A stretch of DNA of 64,000 nt from Cellulomonas sp. Root930 (GTDB taxonomy: Bacteria; Actinomycetota; Actinomycetes; Actinomycetales; Cellulomonadaceae), in the NCBI GenBank assembly GCA_001429255.1, contig LMJI01000001.1, positions 2,092,310 through 2,156,309 on the forward strand, given 5' to 3'. Below the pieces are notes generated by a model. The model ran no database searches, was not told the origin of the DNA, and saw nothing but the letters and a program-made list of their open reading frames with translations. Made by a program: the position numbers and the translations under genes. Below are positions 16,876-24,866 of the stretch, one piece after another. Numbering within the stretch: position 1 is the stretch's first letter; each line of letters begins with the position of its first letter.

Positions 16876-18446
16876 TCGCGGAAGGTCTCGATCTGCGCGC
16901 CGAGCTGCACCAGGCGGTCCTGCAGCTGCTCGTACCCGCGGGCGATGATGTCGACGTCGCGCAGCACCGAGGTGCCCTTGGCGGCGAGCATCGCCAGCAG
17001 GATGACCACTGCGGGGCGCAGGGCCGGCGGGCACGAGACCTCGGCGCCGGACCAGTGCGTCGGGCCGGAGACCTGCAGGCGGTGGGCGTCGAGCAGGCGG
17101 ACGTCGGCGCCGAGGCGGGTCAGGTCGGTCAGGTGGATCGCGCGGCCCTCGTAGACCCAGTCGTGGATCAGGGTGGAGCCCTCCGCGCACGCCGCGATCG
17201 CCGCGAAGAACGGCAGGTTGTCGATGTTCAGCCCGGGGAACGGCATCGGGTGGATCTTGTCGATCGGCGCGCGCAGCTCGCTGGGGTGCACCGTGACGTC
17301 GACCAGGCGGGTGCGGCCGTTGGCGGCGGCGTACTCGTCGGACAGGGTGAAGCGCAGGCCCATCTCGGCCAGCGTCGCGAGCTCGATCTCCATGAACTCG
17401 ATCGGCACGCGACCGACCGTGATCTCCGAGCCGGTGACGATGCCGGCGGTGAGCAGGCTCATCGCCTCCACCGGGTCCTCCGAGACGGCGTACTCGACGT
17501 CGGCGTCGATGTCCGCCAGCCCGTGCACGCGCAGGGTCGTGGTGCCGATGCCGTCGATCCGCACACCGAGCAGCTCCAGGTAGAAGCACAGGTCCTGGAC
17601 CATGTAGTTGGAGCTGGCGTTGCGGATGGTGGTGATGCCCTCGCGCCGGGCGGCCGCCATGATCACGTTCTCCGTCACGGTGTCGCCGCGCTCGGTGAGG
17701 ACGACCGCGAGGTTCTGTGCGGCACCGCGGGTGACCAGCGCGTGGTAGTCGCCGGCGGTGGCCGTGACGTCGAGGCCGAACGGACGCAGGCCGATCAGGT
17801 GCGGCTCGACGGTCCGGGTGCCCAGGTCGCAGCCGCCGGCGTACGGCAGCCGGAACTCGTCCTCGAGGCCCAGCAGCGGGCCGAGGAACATGATGATCGA
17901 CCGGGTGCGGCGGGCGGCGTCCACGTCGATCGCCTCGAGCTGCAGGTGCTCGGGGACGACGATCTCCAGGTCGCGGCCGTCGGTCGACCAGGTGGCGCGC
18001 ACGCCGATCGAGCGCAGCACCTCGACGATCCGGTCCACCTCGACGATGCGGGCGACGTTGCGCAGCCGGGTGGTGCCGCGGTTGAGCAGCGAGGCGCACA
18101 GGAGCGCGACGGCCCCGTTCTTGCTGGTGTTGACGTCGATCCGGCCGCTCAGGGTCTGGCCGCCGTGCACGCGCAGGTGGGTGCGCTGCGGACCGCCGAG
18201 CGTGACGATGGGGGAGTCGAGCGCCGCCCCGATGCGCGTGAGCATCTCCAGGCTGACGTTCTGCGCGCCCTGCTCGATGCGGTGGATCGCCGACTGGCTG
18301 GTGGCCAGGCGCTCCGCCAGCTGGGCCTGGGTGAGGCCGCGGTGCTGGCGGGCGGAGCGGACGAGGGAGCCGACGTGCGCGAGCTGGTCCTCGATGATCG
18401 GGAGGGATCCGGTGCTCGTCGGAACCGGGGTGGTCGTCGTAGTCAT
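16872..18446 (-). CDS. XRE-type HTH fused to UDP-N-acetylglucosamine 1-carboxyvinyltransferase (MurA-like)
   Basis: A 524-residue fusion. Residues about 25-80 are an XRE helix-turn-helix (RSARQHRGLTQAQLAERLATSQSAIHRIEQG spans it). Residues about 90-524 are a complete MurA/EPSP-synthase fold that would transfer enolpyruvate from PEP to UDP-GlcNAc. SKNGAVALL keeps the Lys-Asn pair, GGCDLGTRTVEPHL keeps the catalytic cysteine and nearby Arg, and ALRPAVVILL keeps the late Arg, although the preceding Asp of DLRA is Ala. It is about 100 residues longer than MurA. It could be an active second MurA, a ligand-sensing regulator, or both. Confidence 0.9.
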   Translation of the reverse strand: MTTTTTPVPTSTGSLPIIEDQLAHVGSLVRSARQHRGLTQAQLAERLATSQSAIHRIEQGAQNVSLEMLTRIGAALDSPIVTLGGPQRTHLRVHGGQTLSGRIDVNTSKNGAVALLCASLLNRGTTRLRNVARIVEVDRIVEVLRSIGVRATWSTDGRDLEIVVPEHLQLEAIDVDAARRTRSIIMFLGPLLGLEDEFRLPYAGGCDLGTRTVEPHLIGLRPFGLDVTATAGDYHALVTRGAAQNLAVVLTERGDTVTENVIMAAARREGITTIRNASSNYMVQDLCFYLELLGVRIDGIGTTTLRVHGLADIDADVEYAVSEDPVEAMSLLTAGIVTGSEITVGRVPIEFMEIELATLAEMGLRFTLSDEYAAANGRTRLVDVTVHPSELRAPIDKIHPMPFPGLNIDNLPFFAAIAACAEGSTLIHDWVYEGRAIHLTDLTRLGADVRLLDAHRLQVSGPTHWSGAEVSCPPALRPAVVILLAMLAAKGTSVLRDVDIIARGYEQLQDRLVQLGAQIETFRD

Positions 18447-18453
18447 GGGGAAG

Positions 18454-18472
18454 ACGCTAACTCATGGATGAG
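18454..18472 (-). promoter_or_regulatory. Leaderless promoter and palindromic operator of the XRE-MurA fusion
   Basis: TAGCGT (18459-18454) ends seven bases before the ATG. The perfect palindrome CTCAT-GG-ATGAG (18461-18472) sits directly upstream of the -10 box, in the promoter spacer, where binding of the fused HTH would block transcription (inference). Confidence 0.5.
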
Positions 18473-18558
18473 ATATTGCCACGTTGGACCGGGCGATCGA
18501 ATCGGTCAGATCCGTCACGTCGGTGCGCCTCGAACTCAGCCGCGATATGACGCGCATC

Positions 18559-19278
18559 TCACCAGAGCGTCCCGACGGGCTCACGCGTCGGCCACGCGTC
18601 CGAGGCGCCGGGCCCGTCGAAGCCCTGCTCAGCGCGCCACGCGTTGAACCCCTCGGCCCAGGCCTGGTGTGCCGTGGACTGGTACTCGTGCAACGTGTCG
18701 AGGTCGAGCGCGGCCAGGTGCGGGAACCGCCCGACGATCCGCTCGAGCACGTCGAGCGTCGCGACGACGTCCACGTCCGCGGTGTGCAGGTTCCCCGACT
18801 CGACCACCTGGTAGTAGCCGCACAGGTCGACCAGCTTGCGCTTGCCACGCCGGAACTGGTCCTCCGCGCGGTCGAGCACGAGCGGGTCGATGACGGGACG
18901 GGCATCGCTGCACAGGCGGTCCGGCAACGTCCGCAGACGGTGCCGCCGCAGCTCCGCGTCCAGCAGGCACAGGTCGAACGCGGCGTTGTACGCGACGACC
19001 GGGACGCCACCGCGGAAGGCCTCGGCCAGGTCGGTCGCGATCTCCTCGAGCGCCTCGCGCGGCGGCCGGCCGTGCTCGCGGGCGTGCTCCGTGCTGACGC
19101 CGTGGATGGCGGCGGCCGCCTCGGGGATCTCGACCCCGGGGTTGATCAGCCAGCTGCGGACGTGCGTGCCGGAGGCGTCGCGGCGGACGAGCGCGGCGGT
19201 GACGATGCGGTCGTTGTCGACGTCGATGCCCGTGGTCTCGGTGTCGAAGCCGAGCAGAGGCCCGTCCGTCCAGCTCAT
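18559..19278 (-). CDS. DEDDh 3'-5' exonuclease (DnaQ/epsilon-like)
   Basis: A 239-residue exonuclease. The DEDDh motifs are intact: FDTETTG near residue 11, the ExoII region around VVAYNAAFDLCLLDAEL at about 95-111, and the ExoIII motif HTADVDVVATL with the catalytic His near residue 166. LINPGVEIPEAAAAIHGVS is typical of the DnaQ-like group. Actinobacterial homologues are annotated as exonuclease domain proteins, separate from the polymerase III epsilon subunit. GAGAGCGGGAC upstream of the ATG serves as ribosome site. Confidence 0.9.
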   Translation of the reverse strand: MSWTDGPLLGFDTETTGIDVDNDRIVTAALVRRDASGTHVRSWLINPGVEIPEAAAAIHGVSTEHAREHGRPPREALEEIATDLAEAFRGGVPVVAYNAAFDLCLLDAELRRHRLRTLPDRLCSDARPVIDPLVLDRAEDQFRRGKRKLVDLCGYYQVVESGNLHTADVDVVATLDVLERIVGRFPHLAALDLDTLHEYQSTAHQAWAEGFNAWRAEQGFDGPGASDAWPTREPVGTLW

Positions 19279-19394
19279 CGTGTCCCGCTCTCGTCCTGCG
19301 TGGTGCGTGCAGAGCCAGACTCGCACCGAGGTCCGACATCGCCCGGGAGGGCCGCCCGCGTGCCGCGGTTTCGGGTCCGCACCCCGCACCCCGG

Positions 19395-19400
19395 TAGCCT
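19395..19400 (+). promoter_or_regulatory. Leaderless -10 box of guaB3
   Basis: TAGCCT ends six bases before the GTG start of guaB3 and there is no ribosome-binding site between them. Confidence 0.55.
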
Positions 19401-19406
19401 GGCCGG

Positions 19407-20531
19407 GTGAGCAACGAGATCGAGATCGGCCGCGGCAAGCGCGGACGCCGCGCCTATTCCTTCGACGACGTCGCGGTCGTCCCGTCGCGGCGGACCCGTG
19501 ACCCCGAGGAGGTCTCGGTCGGCTGGCAGATCGACGCCTACCACTTCGACCTGCCGATCATCGCGGCCCCGATGGACTCGGTGATGAGCCCGGCCACGGC
19601 GGTCGCCCTCGGCAAGGCCGGCGGGCTCGGCGTGCTCGACCTCGAGGGCCTCTGGACGCGCTACGAGGACCCCGCGCCGCTGCTCGCGGAGATTGCCACG
19701 TTCGACAGCGCCCGTGCCACCGCCCGCATGCAGGAGATCTACGCGGCGCCGATCCAGGCGGAGCTGATCACGGCACGCCTCAAGGAGATCCGCGCCGCGG
19801 GCGTCACCGTGGCGGGCGCCCTGTCGCCGCAGCGCACCAACGAGTTCTGGCGCACCGTCGTCGACGCCGGCGTCGACCTCTTCCTCATCCGCGGCACCAC
19901 CGTGTCGGCCGAGCACGTCTCGGGCCGCGCGGAGCCGCTCAACCTCAAGCGCTTCATCTACGAGCTGGACGTCCCGGTGATCGTCGGCGGCGCCTCGACC
20001 TACACGGCGGCCCTGCACCTCATGCGCACAGGTGCGGCGGGCGTCCTCGTCGGCTTCGGCGGCGGCGCCGCGCACACCACGCGCCTGTCGCTGGGCATCC
20101 ACGCTCCCATGGCGTCGGCCGTCGCTGACGTGGCGGCTGCGCGGCGCGACTATCTCGACGAGTCCGGTGGCCGGTACGTGCACGTGATCGCCGACGGCGG
20201 CGTCGGGCGCTCCGGCGACCTGGTCAAGGCCGTCGCGTGCGGTGCGGACGCCGTCATGCTCGGCGCCGCACTCGCGCGGGCCACGGAGGCGCCCGGTCGC
20301 GGCTGGCACTGGGGTCCCGAGGCGCACCACCCGCAGCTGCCCCGCGGCGAGCGGGTCGAGGTGGGCACCGCCGGGTCGCTCGAGCAGATCCTGTTCGGGC
20401 CCGGTCACACGGCCGACGGCACGCTGAACCTCATCGGCGCCCTGCGCCGCGCGATGGCCACCACCGGCTACTCGGACCTCAAGGAGTTCCAGCGGGTCGA
20501 GGTCGTCGTCAGCCCGTACCAGCCGCACTGA
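19407..20531 (+). CDS. guaB3: GuaB3 family IMP dehydrogenase-related protein
   Basis: A 374-residue TIM-barrel paralogue of IMP dehydrogenase without the CBS module. It begins EIGRGKRGRRAYSFDDVAVV and ends MATTGYSDLKEFQRVEVVV, both hallmarks of the actinobacterial GuaB3 clade (Rv3410c type). The catalytic loop aligning with [11 protein letters not shown] of GuaB reads GFGGGAAHTTR, so the active cysteine is a histidine, and the RYF flap is missing. IMPDH activity is therefore not expected; the role is unknown, though its linkage to guaB and guaA is conserved. Confidence 0.93.
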   Translation: MSNEIEIGRGKRGRRAYSFDDVAVVPSRRTRDPEEVSVGWQIDAYHFDLPIIAAPMDSVMSPATAVALGKAGGLGVLDLEGLWTRYEDPAPLLAEIATFDSARATARMQEIYAAPIQAELITARLKEIRAAGVTVAGALSPQRTNEFWRTVVDAGVDLFLIRGTTVSAEHVSGRAEPLNLKRFIYELDVPVIVGGASTYTAALHLMRTGAAGVLVGFGGGAAHTTRLSLGIHAPMASAVADVAAARRDYLDESGGRYVHVIADGGVGRSGDLVKAVACGADAVMLGAALARATEAPGRGWHWGPEAHHPQLPRGERVEVGTAGSLEQILFGPGHTADGTLNLIGALRRAMATTGYSDLKEFQRVEVVVSPYQPH

Positions 20532-20542
20532 CCGTCACGGCC

Positions 20543-20587
20543 CAGAGACGCCCGGAACGCCCGCAGGGGCTGCTCCGGGCGTCTCTG
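20543..20587 (+). terminator. Terminator hairpin of guaB3
   Basis: CAGAGACGCCCGGA (20543-20556) pairs perfectly with TCCGGGCGTCTCTG (20574-20587) across a 17-base loop, 11 bases after the guaB3 stop. No U-tract follows. Confidence 0.75.
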
Positions 20588-20665
20588 CATGTCCGAACGA
20601 GTCTGTTCTCTCGACGGGTCGGTCGGAAGTCCTGGTGCATCTGTGTTTCGACCTGCTATGCGCGA

Positions 20666-20736
20666 GAAGCAAATGTTGGTTTGGCTCTGTTTGAGTCCGA
20701 GTCTGCTTGACGTTGTTTGCTTCGCTGCTGCATGCT
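20666..20736 (+). promoter_or_regulatory. Promoter and possible DeoR operators of the sugar-alcohol PTS operon
   Basis: This locally AT-rich region carries TTGACG (20707-20712) and CATGCT (20731-20736), spaced 18 bases. A perfect 8-bp inverted repeat flanks the -35 box: GAAGCAAA (20666-20673) and TTTGCTTC (20716-20723), centred 50 bases (about five helical turns) apart. The right copy sits between -35 and -10. I infer DeoR-family operators. The rest of the 290-base gap from 20532 holds only the guaB3 hairpin. Confidence 0.5.
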
Positions 20737-20821
20737 GCTCCACGGCAGGCGTCACCGACGACGCCTGCCGGCACCCGACGGAGACATCGGTCGTGCCGGG
20801 ACCGGACGGAGAGCGCAGCGC

Positions 20822-21583
20822 ATGTACGCACAGGAGCGGCACCAGCAGATCCTGCTCCGTGCGCGCGCCGACGGCCGGGTCGACGTCGCCCACCTCGCGG
20901 CGGAGCTGGACGTCACCCCGGAGACCGTCCGCCGCGACCTGAGCGCCCTCGAGCGGCTCGGCCTCGTGCGGCGCGTGCACGGCGGGGCGATCCCCGTCGA
21001 GCGGCTCGGCTTCGAGCCCGGCATCGCCGACCGCGAGCGCATGCTCGCGGGGGAGAAGGAGCGGATCGCCAAGGCGGCGCTCGACGAGCTTCCCGACGGC
21101 GGCGCGATCATCCTGGACGCCGGCACCACGACCGTCCGACTGGCCGAGATGCTCCCGCAGGACCGCGAGCTCACCGTCGTCACGCACGCGCTGCCGGTCG
21201 CGATCGTGCTGGCCACCCGGCCGAACATCACCCTGCACGTCGTCGGCGGCACGATCCGCGGACGCACCCTTGCCGCCGTCGGCACGTGGGCCGAGCGTGC
21301 CCTGGCCGACGTGCGCGTCGACACCACGTTCCTCGGCACCAACGGCCTGACCGTCGAGAACGGGCTGACCACGCCCGACCTGGCGGAGGCCGCGGTCAAG
21401 CGCGCGCTCGTCGCCGCGGGCCGGCGCACGGTCGTCCTGGCCGACCACACCAAGGTCGGCCGGTCCGACCTCGCCATCGTCGCGCCCCTGTCGGCCGTCG
21501 ACACCCTCGTGACCGACACCGGCATCGACGCCGAGCTCGCCGACGAGATCGAGTCCGCCGGACCACGCGTGGTCCGGGCCTGA
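20822..21583 (+). CDS. DeoR/GlpR-family transcriptional regulator
   Basis: A 253-residue sugar-phosphate-sensing repressor. The DeoR helix-turn-helix is N-terminal (QILLRARADGRVDVAHLAAELDVTPETVRRDLSALERLGLVRRVHGGA spans residues 9-56). The sensor domain has GGAIILDAGTTTVRLAEML and VVLADHTKVGRSD, the usual phosphate-sugar pocket motifs. It is the first gene of the PTS operon and probably represses it until a phosphorylated sugar accumulates. Best guess for the ligand is a ketose or hexitol phosphate made by the adjacent PTS. Confidence 0.92.
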   Translation: MYAQERHQQILLRARADGRVDVAHLAAELDVTPETVRRDLSALERLGLVRRVHGGAIPVERLGFEPGIADRERMLAGEKERIAKAALDELPDGGAIILDAGTTTVRLAEMLPQDRELTVVTHALPVAIVLATRPNITLHVVGGTIRGRTLAAVGTWAERALADVRVDTTFLGTNGLTVENGLTTPDLAEAAVKRALVAAGRRTVVLADHTKVGRSDLAIVAPLSAVDTLVTDTGIDAELADEIESAGPRVVRA

Positions 21584-21625
21584 CTGAACACCGCAGCACA
21601 ACACAGCACCGATCGAAGGAGAACG

Positions 21626-22666
21626 ATGAAGGTCTTCCGCTTCTACGCCCCCGGCGACGTCCGGACCGAGGACGCCCCCGAGCCGACGACCGGTGCCGGC
21701 GAGGTCAAGATCCGGGTCCGCGCCTGCTCCATGTGCGGCACCGACGTGAAGATCTCCACCTCGGGCCACCAGCGCATCCGGCCGCCCCGCGTCATGGGCC
21801 ACGAGATCGCGGGCGAGATCGTCGAGGTCGGCGAGGGCGTGACCGGCTGGGCGCCGGGCGACCGCGTGCAGGTCATCGCGGCCATCCCGTGCGGCGACTG
21901 CGAGTTCTGTACCTCCGGTCTCATGACCATCTGCCCGAACCAGGTGTCGATGGGCTACGACTTCGACGGCGGCTTCGCGCCGTTCATGATCGTGCCGCCC
22001 GCGGTGCTCAAGGTGGACGGACTCAACCGGATCCCCGACGGCGTCGGGTTCGCCGAGGCCTCGGTCGCCGAGCCGTTCGCGTGCGCGATCAACGCCCAGG
22101 AGCTCGTCGACGTGCACGACGGCGACATCGTCGTCGTGGTCGGCTCGGGCCCGATCGGCTGCCTGCACGTCCGGCTCGCCCGGGCGCGCGGTGCCGCCGA
22201 GGTGTACCTCGTCGAGCTGAGCCGCGAGCGCCTCGACCTCGCCTCCGAGGTCGTCAAGCCCGACGCGGCCATCTGCTCGGCCGAGGTGGACCCGGTGGAG
22301 GCCGTCCTCGAGCTCACCGGTGGCAAGGGCGTGAGCGTCGTGATCACCGCCGCCGCGTCCGGCGCCGCCCAGGAGCAGGCGCTGCGCATGCTGGCGCCGC
22401 GCGGTCGGTTCAGCCTCTTCGGCGGACTGCCCAAGGACAAGCCGACGATCACCCTCGACTCGAACCTCGTGCACTACAAGGAGCTGATGCTCATGGGTGC
22501 CAACGGCTCGAGCCCCGACCACAACAAGCAGGCGCTCGCCATGATCGCCGACGGGCGCGTCCCGGTCACCGATCTCATCACCCACAGGCTGCCCCTCGAC
22601 CAGGTTGCCGAGGGGATCGACATCGTCCGCTCGGGAGCGGGCATCAAGGTCACGATCGAACCCTGA
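21626..22666 (+). CDS. Zinc-dependent medium-chain dehydrogenase, polyol/hexitol-phosphate type
   Basis: A 346-residue MDR dehydrogenase. The catalytic zinc ligands are Cys in SMCGTDVKI and His-Glu in MGHEIAGE. The structural zinc cluster is CGDCEFCTSGLMTIC, and the NAD-binding loop is VVGSGPIGCLHV. It resembles sorbitol and galactitol-1-phosphate dehydrogenases rather than the unrelated MtlD family. Set directly before a mannitol-type PTS permease it probably oxidises the imported polyol phosphate. A strong ribosome site (AAGGAG) precedes the ATG. The carbon oxidised, and hence the ketose product, is unknown. Confidence 0.85.
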   Translation: MKVFRFYAPGDVRTEDAPEPTTGAGEVKIRVRACSMCGTDVKISTSGHQRIRPPRVMGHEIAGEIVEVGEGVTGWAPGDRVQVIAAIPCGDCEFCTSGLMTICPNQVSMGYDFDGGFAPFMIVPPAVLKVDGLNRIPDGVGFAEASVAEPFACAINAQELVDVHDGDIVVVVGSGPIGCLHVRLARARGAAEVYLVELSRERLDLASEVVKPDAAICSAEVDPVEAVLELTGGKGVSVVITAAASGAAQEQALRMLAPRGRFSLFGGLPKDKPTITLDSNLVHYKELMLMGANGSSPDHNKQALAMIADGRVPVTDLITHRLPLDQVAEGIDIVRSGAGIKVTIEP

Positions 22667-22723
22667 CGATCGCGACCGTTCCACCAGATCAACGACGATC
22701 ACAGAGCGGAGGGTGAGCCTGAC

Positions 22724-24349
22724 ATGGCCACCACGACAGCAGGTGCTCCACCCGTGTCCCGAGGCAAGGCCGCCCAGGTCCATGTCCAGAGGTTCGGTGC
22801 ATTCCTGACCGGCATGATCATGCCCAACCTGCCGGCATTCCTGGCATGGGGCCTGATCACGGCACTCTTCATCGCCGTCGGCTGGCTGCCGAACGGCGTG
22901 CTCGGCGGGTTCGGCAACGCCGACCTGCCCGGCGCATGGTCGGGTGCGGCGACGCAGCTCGTCATGGCCGAGGACGGCACCACGTTCCACCAGTACCTCG
23001 GGCTCGTCGGCCCGATGGTGACCTTCCTGCTCCCGTTGCTCATCGCGAACGCGGGCGGCCGGATGGTCTACGGCGAGCGCGGCGGGGTCGTCGCGTCCAT
23101 CGCGACGGTCGGCATCATCGTCGGCAGCACGGTCCCGATGTTCCTCGGCGCCATGATCCTCGGCCCGCTGTCGGCCTGGATCATGAAGAAGATCGACTCG
23201 CTCTGGGACGGCAAGATCAGGCCCGGGTTCGAGATGCTCGTCAACATGTTCTCGGCCGGCATCGTCGGTGGCGCCCTCTCGGTCGCCGCGTTCTACGGTG
23301 TCGCCCCGATCGTGACCCAGATCAGCACGTGGCTCGGCGACATCGTCCAGCTGATGGCCGACAACCACATCCTGCCGTTCATGAGCGTGATCGTGGAGCC
23401 GGCCAAGGTGCTGTTCCTCAACAACGCGATCGGCAACGGCGTGCTCGTGCCCCTGGGCGCGGCGCAGGTGGCCGAGCAGGGCAAGTCGCTGCTGTTCCTC
23501 GTCGAGGCCAACCCCGGCCCTGGCCTGGGCATCCTGCTCGCCTACACGCTCCTCGGTGTCGGTGCCGCGCGGTCGACGGCCCCCGGCGCGATCATCGTGC
23601 AGTTCTTCGGCGGCATCCACGAGGTGTACTTCCCGTTCGTGCTCATGAAGCCGACCCTCATCATCGCGGCGATCGCCGGTGGCATGACGGGCATCGGGAC
23701 GAACGTCGTCATGGGCAGCGGGCTGGTCGGACCGGCGGCACCGGGCAGCATCTTCGCGGTCTTCGCGCAGACGGCCCGAGGCAGCTTCCCCGGCGTGATC
23801 CTGTCGGTCGTGCTCTCCGCGACCGTGTCCTTCCTCATCGCGGCGGTCATCCTGCGGGCCACGCGCAAGCGTGACCTCGCGGCGGGCGAGAGCGGCGACC
23901 TCAGTGCCGCGATCGCGCAGACCGAGGCGAACAAGGGCAAGAGCAGCGCGGCGCTGAGCGCGCTGGTCGTCGAGCAGCACACCGCGGAGCAGGCCGAGGC
24001 CGCTCTGGCGGCCGGTGGCACGACGACGGCCACGGCGGTCCGGCCGATCCGGTCGATCGTGTTCGCGTGCGACGCCGGCATGGGGTCGAGCGCGATGGGC
24101 GCCAGCGTCCTGCGGGACAAGCTGCGCAAGGCCGGCGTCGAAGGCGTGACGGTGGTCAACAAGGCCGTCGCCAACCTGCAGGACGACGCCGACCTGGTGA
24201 TCAGCCAGCGCGAGCTGACCGACCGTGCACGCAAGCACGCGCCGAGCTCGCGGCACGTCTCGGTGGACAACTTCATGAACAGCCCCGTGTACGACTCCGT
24301 CGTGCAGGAGGTCAAGGAGGGCGCCGGGGACGGAGCCACGGCATCGTGA
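22724..24349 (+). CDS. mtlA: PTS mannitol-type transporter subunit IICB
   Basis: A 541-residue permease. The IIC domain (about 1-380) is strongly hydrophobic with MtlA features: GAFLTGMIMPNLPAFLAWGLITA, GERGGVVAS and GGIHEVYFPFVLMKP. A 50-residue Ala/Glu-rich linker leads to the IIB domain, whose phosphocysteine is Cys449 in VFACDAGMGSSAMG. No IIA domain is fused; it is encoded by the next gene. It imports and phosphorylates a hexitol, most likely mannitol. Confidence 0.95.
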   Translation: MATTTAGAPPVSRGKAAQVHVQRFGAFLTGMIMPNLPAFLAWGLITALFIAVGWLPNGVLGGFGNADLPGAWSGAATQLVMAEDGTTFHQYLGLVGPMVTFLLPLLIANAGGRMVYGERGGVVASIATVGIIVGSTVPMFLGAMILGPLSAWIMKKIDSLWDGKIRPGFEMLVNMFSAGIVGGALSVAAFYGVAPIVTQISTWLGDIVQLMADNHILPFMSVIVEPAKVLFLNNAIGNGVLVPLGAAQVAEQGKSLLFLVEANPGPGLGILLAYTLLGVGAARSTAPGAIIVQFFGGIHEVYFPFVLMKPTLIIAAIAGGMTGIGTNVVMGSGLVGPAAPGSIFAVFAQTARGSFPGVILSVVLSATVSFLIAAVILRATRKRDLAAGESGDLSAAIAQTEANKGKSSAALSALVVEQHTAEQAEAALAAGGTTTATAVRPIRSIVFACDAGMGSSAMGASVLRDKLRKAGVEGVTVVNKAVANLQDDADLVISQRELTDRARKHAPSSRHVSVDNFMNSPVYDSVVQEVKEGAGDGATAS

Positions 24350-24780
24350 GCGACATCCTGACCAGGGACCTCGTCGTCGCGTCGGGGCGGGCGACCACCC
24401 GCGACGAGGCGATCCGGGAGGCGGGCGAGCTGCTCGCGTCGTCGGGCGCGGTCACTGCGCAGTACCTCGACGCGATGGCCGAGCGGGAGCGCACGGTGTC
24501 CACCTACATGGGCAACTACCTGGCGATCCCGCACGGCACGAACGCCGCCAAGGACGCGATCGTCCGCTCGGCGCTCTGCCTGGTCCGGTACGACGAGCCG
24601 ATCGACTGGGCGGGCAACCCGGTGCGGGTCGTCGTCGGGATCGCCGGCGTCAACGACGAGCACCTCGGCATCCTCGGCAAGATCGCGGTGATCTTCGCCG
24701 ACGAGGACGAGGTACGCCGCGTCCTGGACGCGTCGACCGCGGACGAGCTGTACGACATCGTCCAGCGGGTAAACACGTGA
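24346..24780 (+). CDS. mtlF: PTS mannitol/fructose-type IIA component
   Basis: A 144-residue IIA protein that passes phosphate from HPr to the IIB domain of the preceding permease. The phospho-acceptor is His63 in NYLAIPHGT. GSALCLVRYDEPIDW-like and GIAGVNDEHLGIL segments complete the mannitol/fructose IIA fold. The GTG start overlaps the mtlA stop (GTGA), so translation is coupled and stoichiometry with the permease is assured. It ends the first transcription unit of the locus; a 17-bp hairpin follows. Confidence 0.93.
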   Translation: MSDILTRDLVVASGRATTRDEAIREAGELLASSGAVTAQYLDAMAERERTVSTYMGNYLAIPHGTNAAKDAIVRSALCLVRYDEPIDWAGNPVRVVVGIAGVNDEHLGILGKIAVIFADEDEVRRVLDASTADELYDIVQRVNT

Positions 24781-24793
24781 GCACCGACTGACG

Positions 24794-24834
24794 GCCGAGG
24801 CCCCGGCGCGGGCACGACGCGCCGGGGCCTCGGC
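24794..24834 (+). terminator. 17-bp hairpin between mtlF and the PfkB kinase
   Basis: Arms 24794-24810 and 24818-24834 are perfectly complementary around a seven-base loop. It separates the DeoR-dehydrogenase-IICB-IIA unit from the PfkB-HPr-Enzyme I unit and has no U-tract. Confidence 0.75.
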
Positions 24835-24866
24835 ACCCCTGGACCACCACTTCGACGGAGCACACC

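Noticed and set aside
20468..24256. An uninterrupted open frame of more than 1200 codons antisense to the DeoR-dehydrogenase-mtlA genes
   Set aside because: High GC makes stop codons rare in antisense frames. Its translation is low-complexity Arg/Asp/Gly/His-rich without domain motifs, while the sense strand holds clearly recognisable families.
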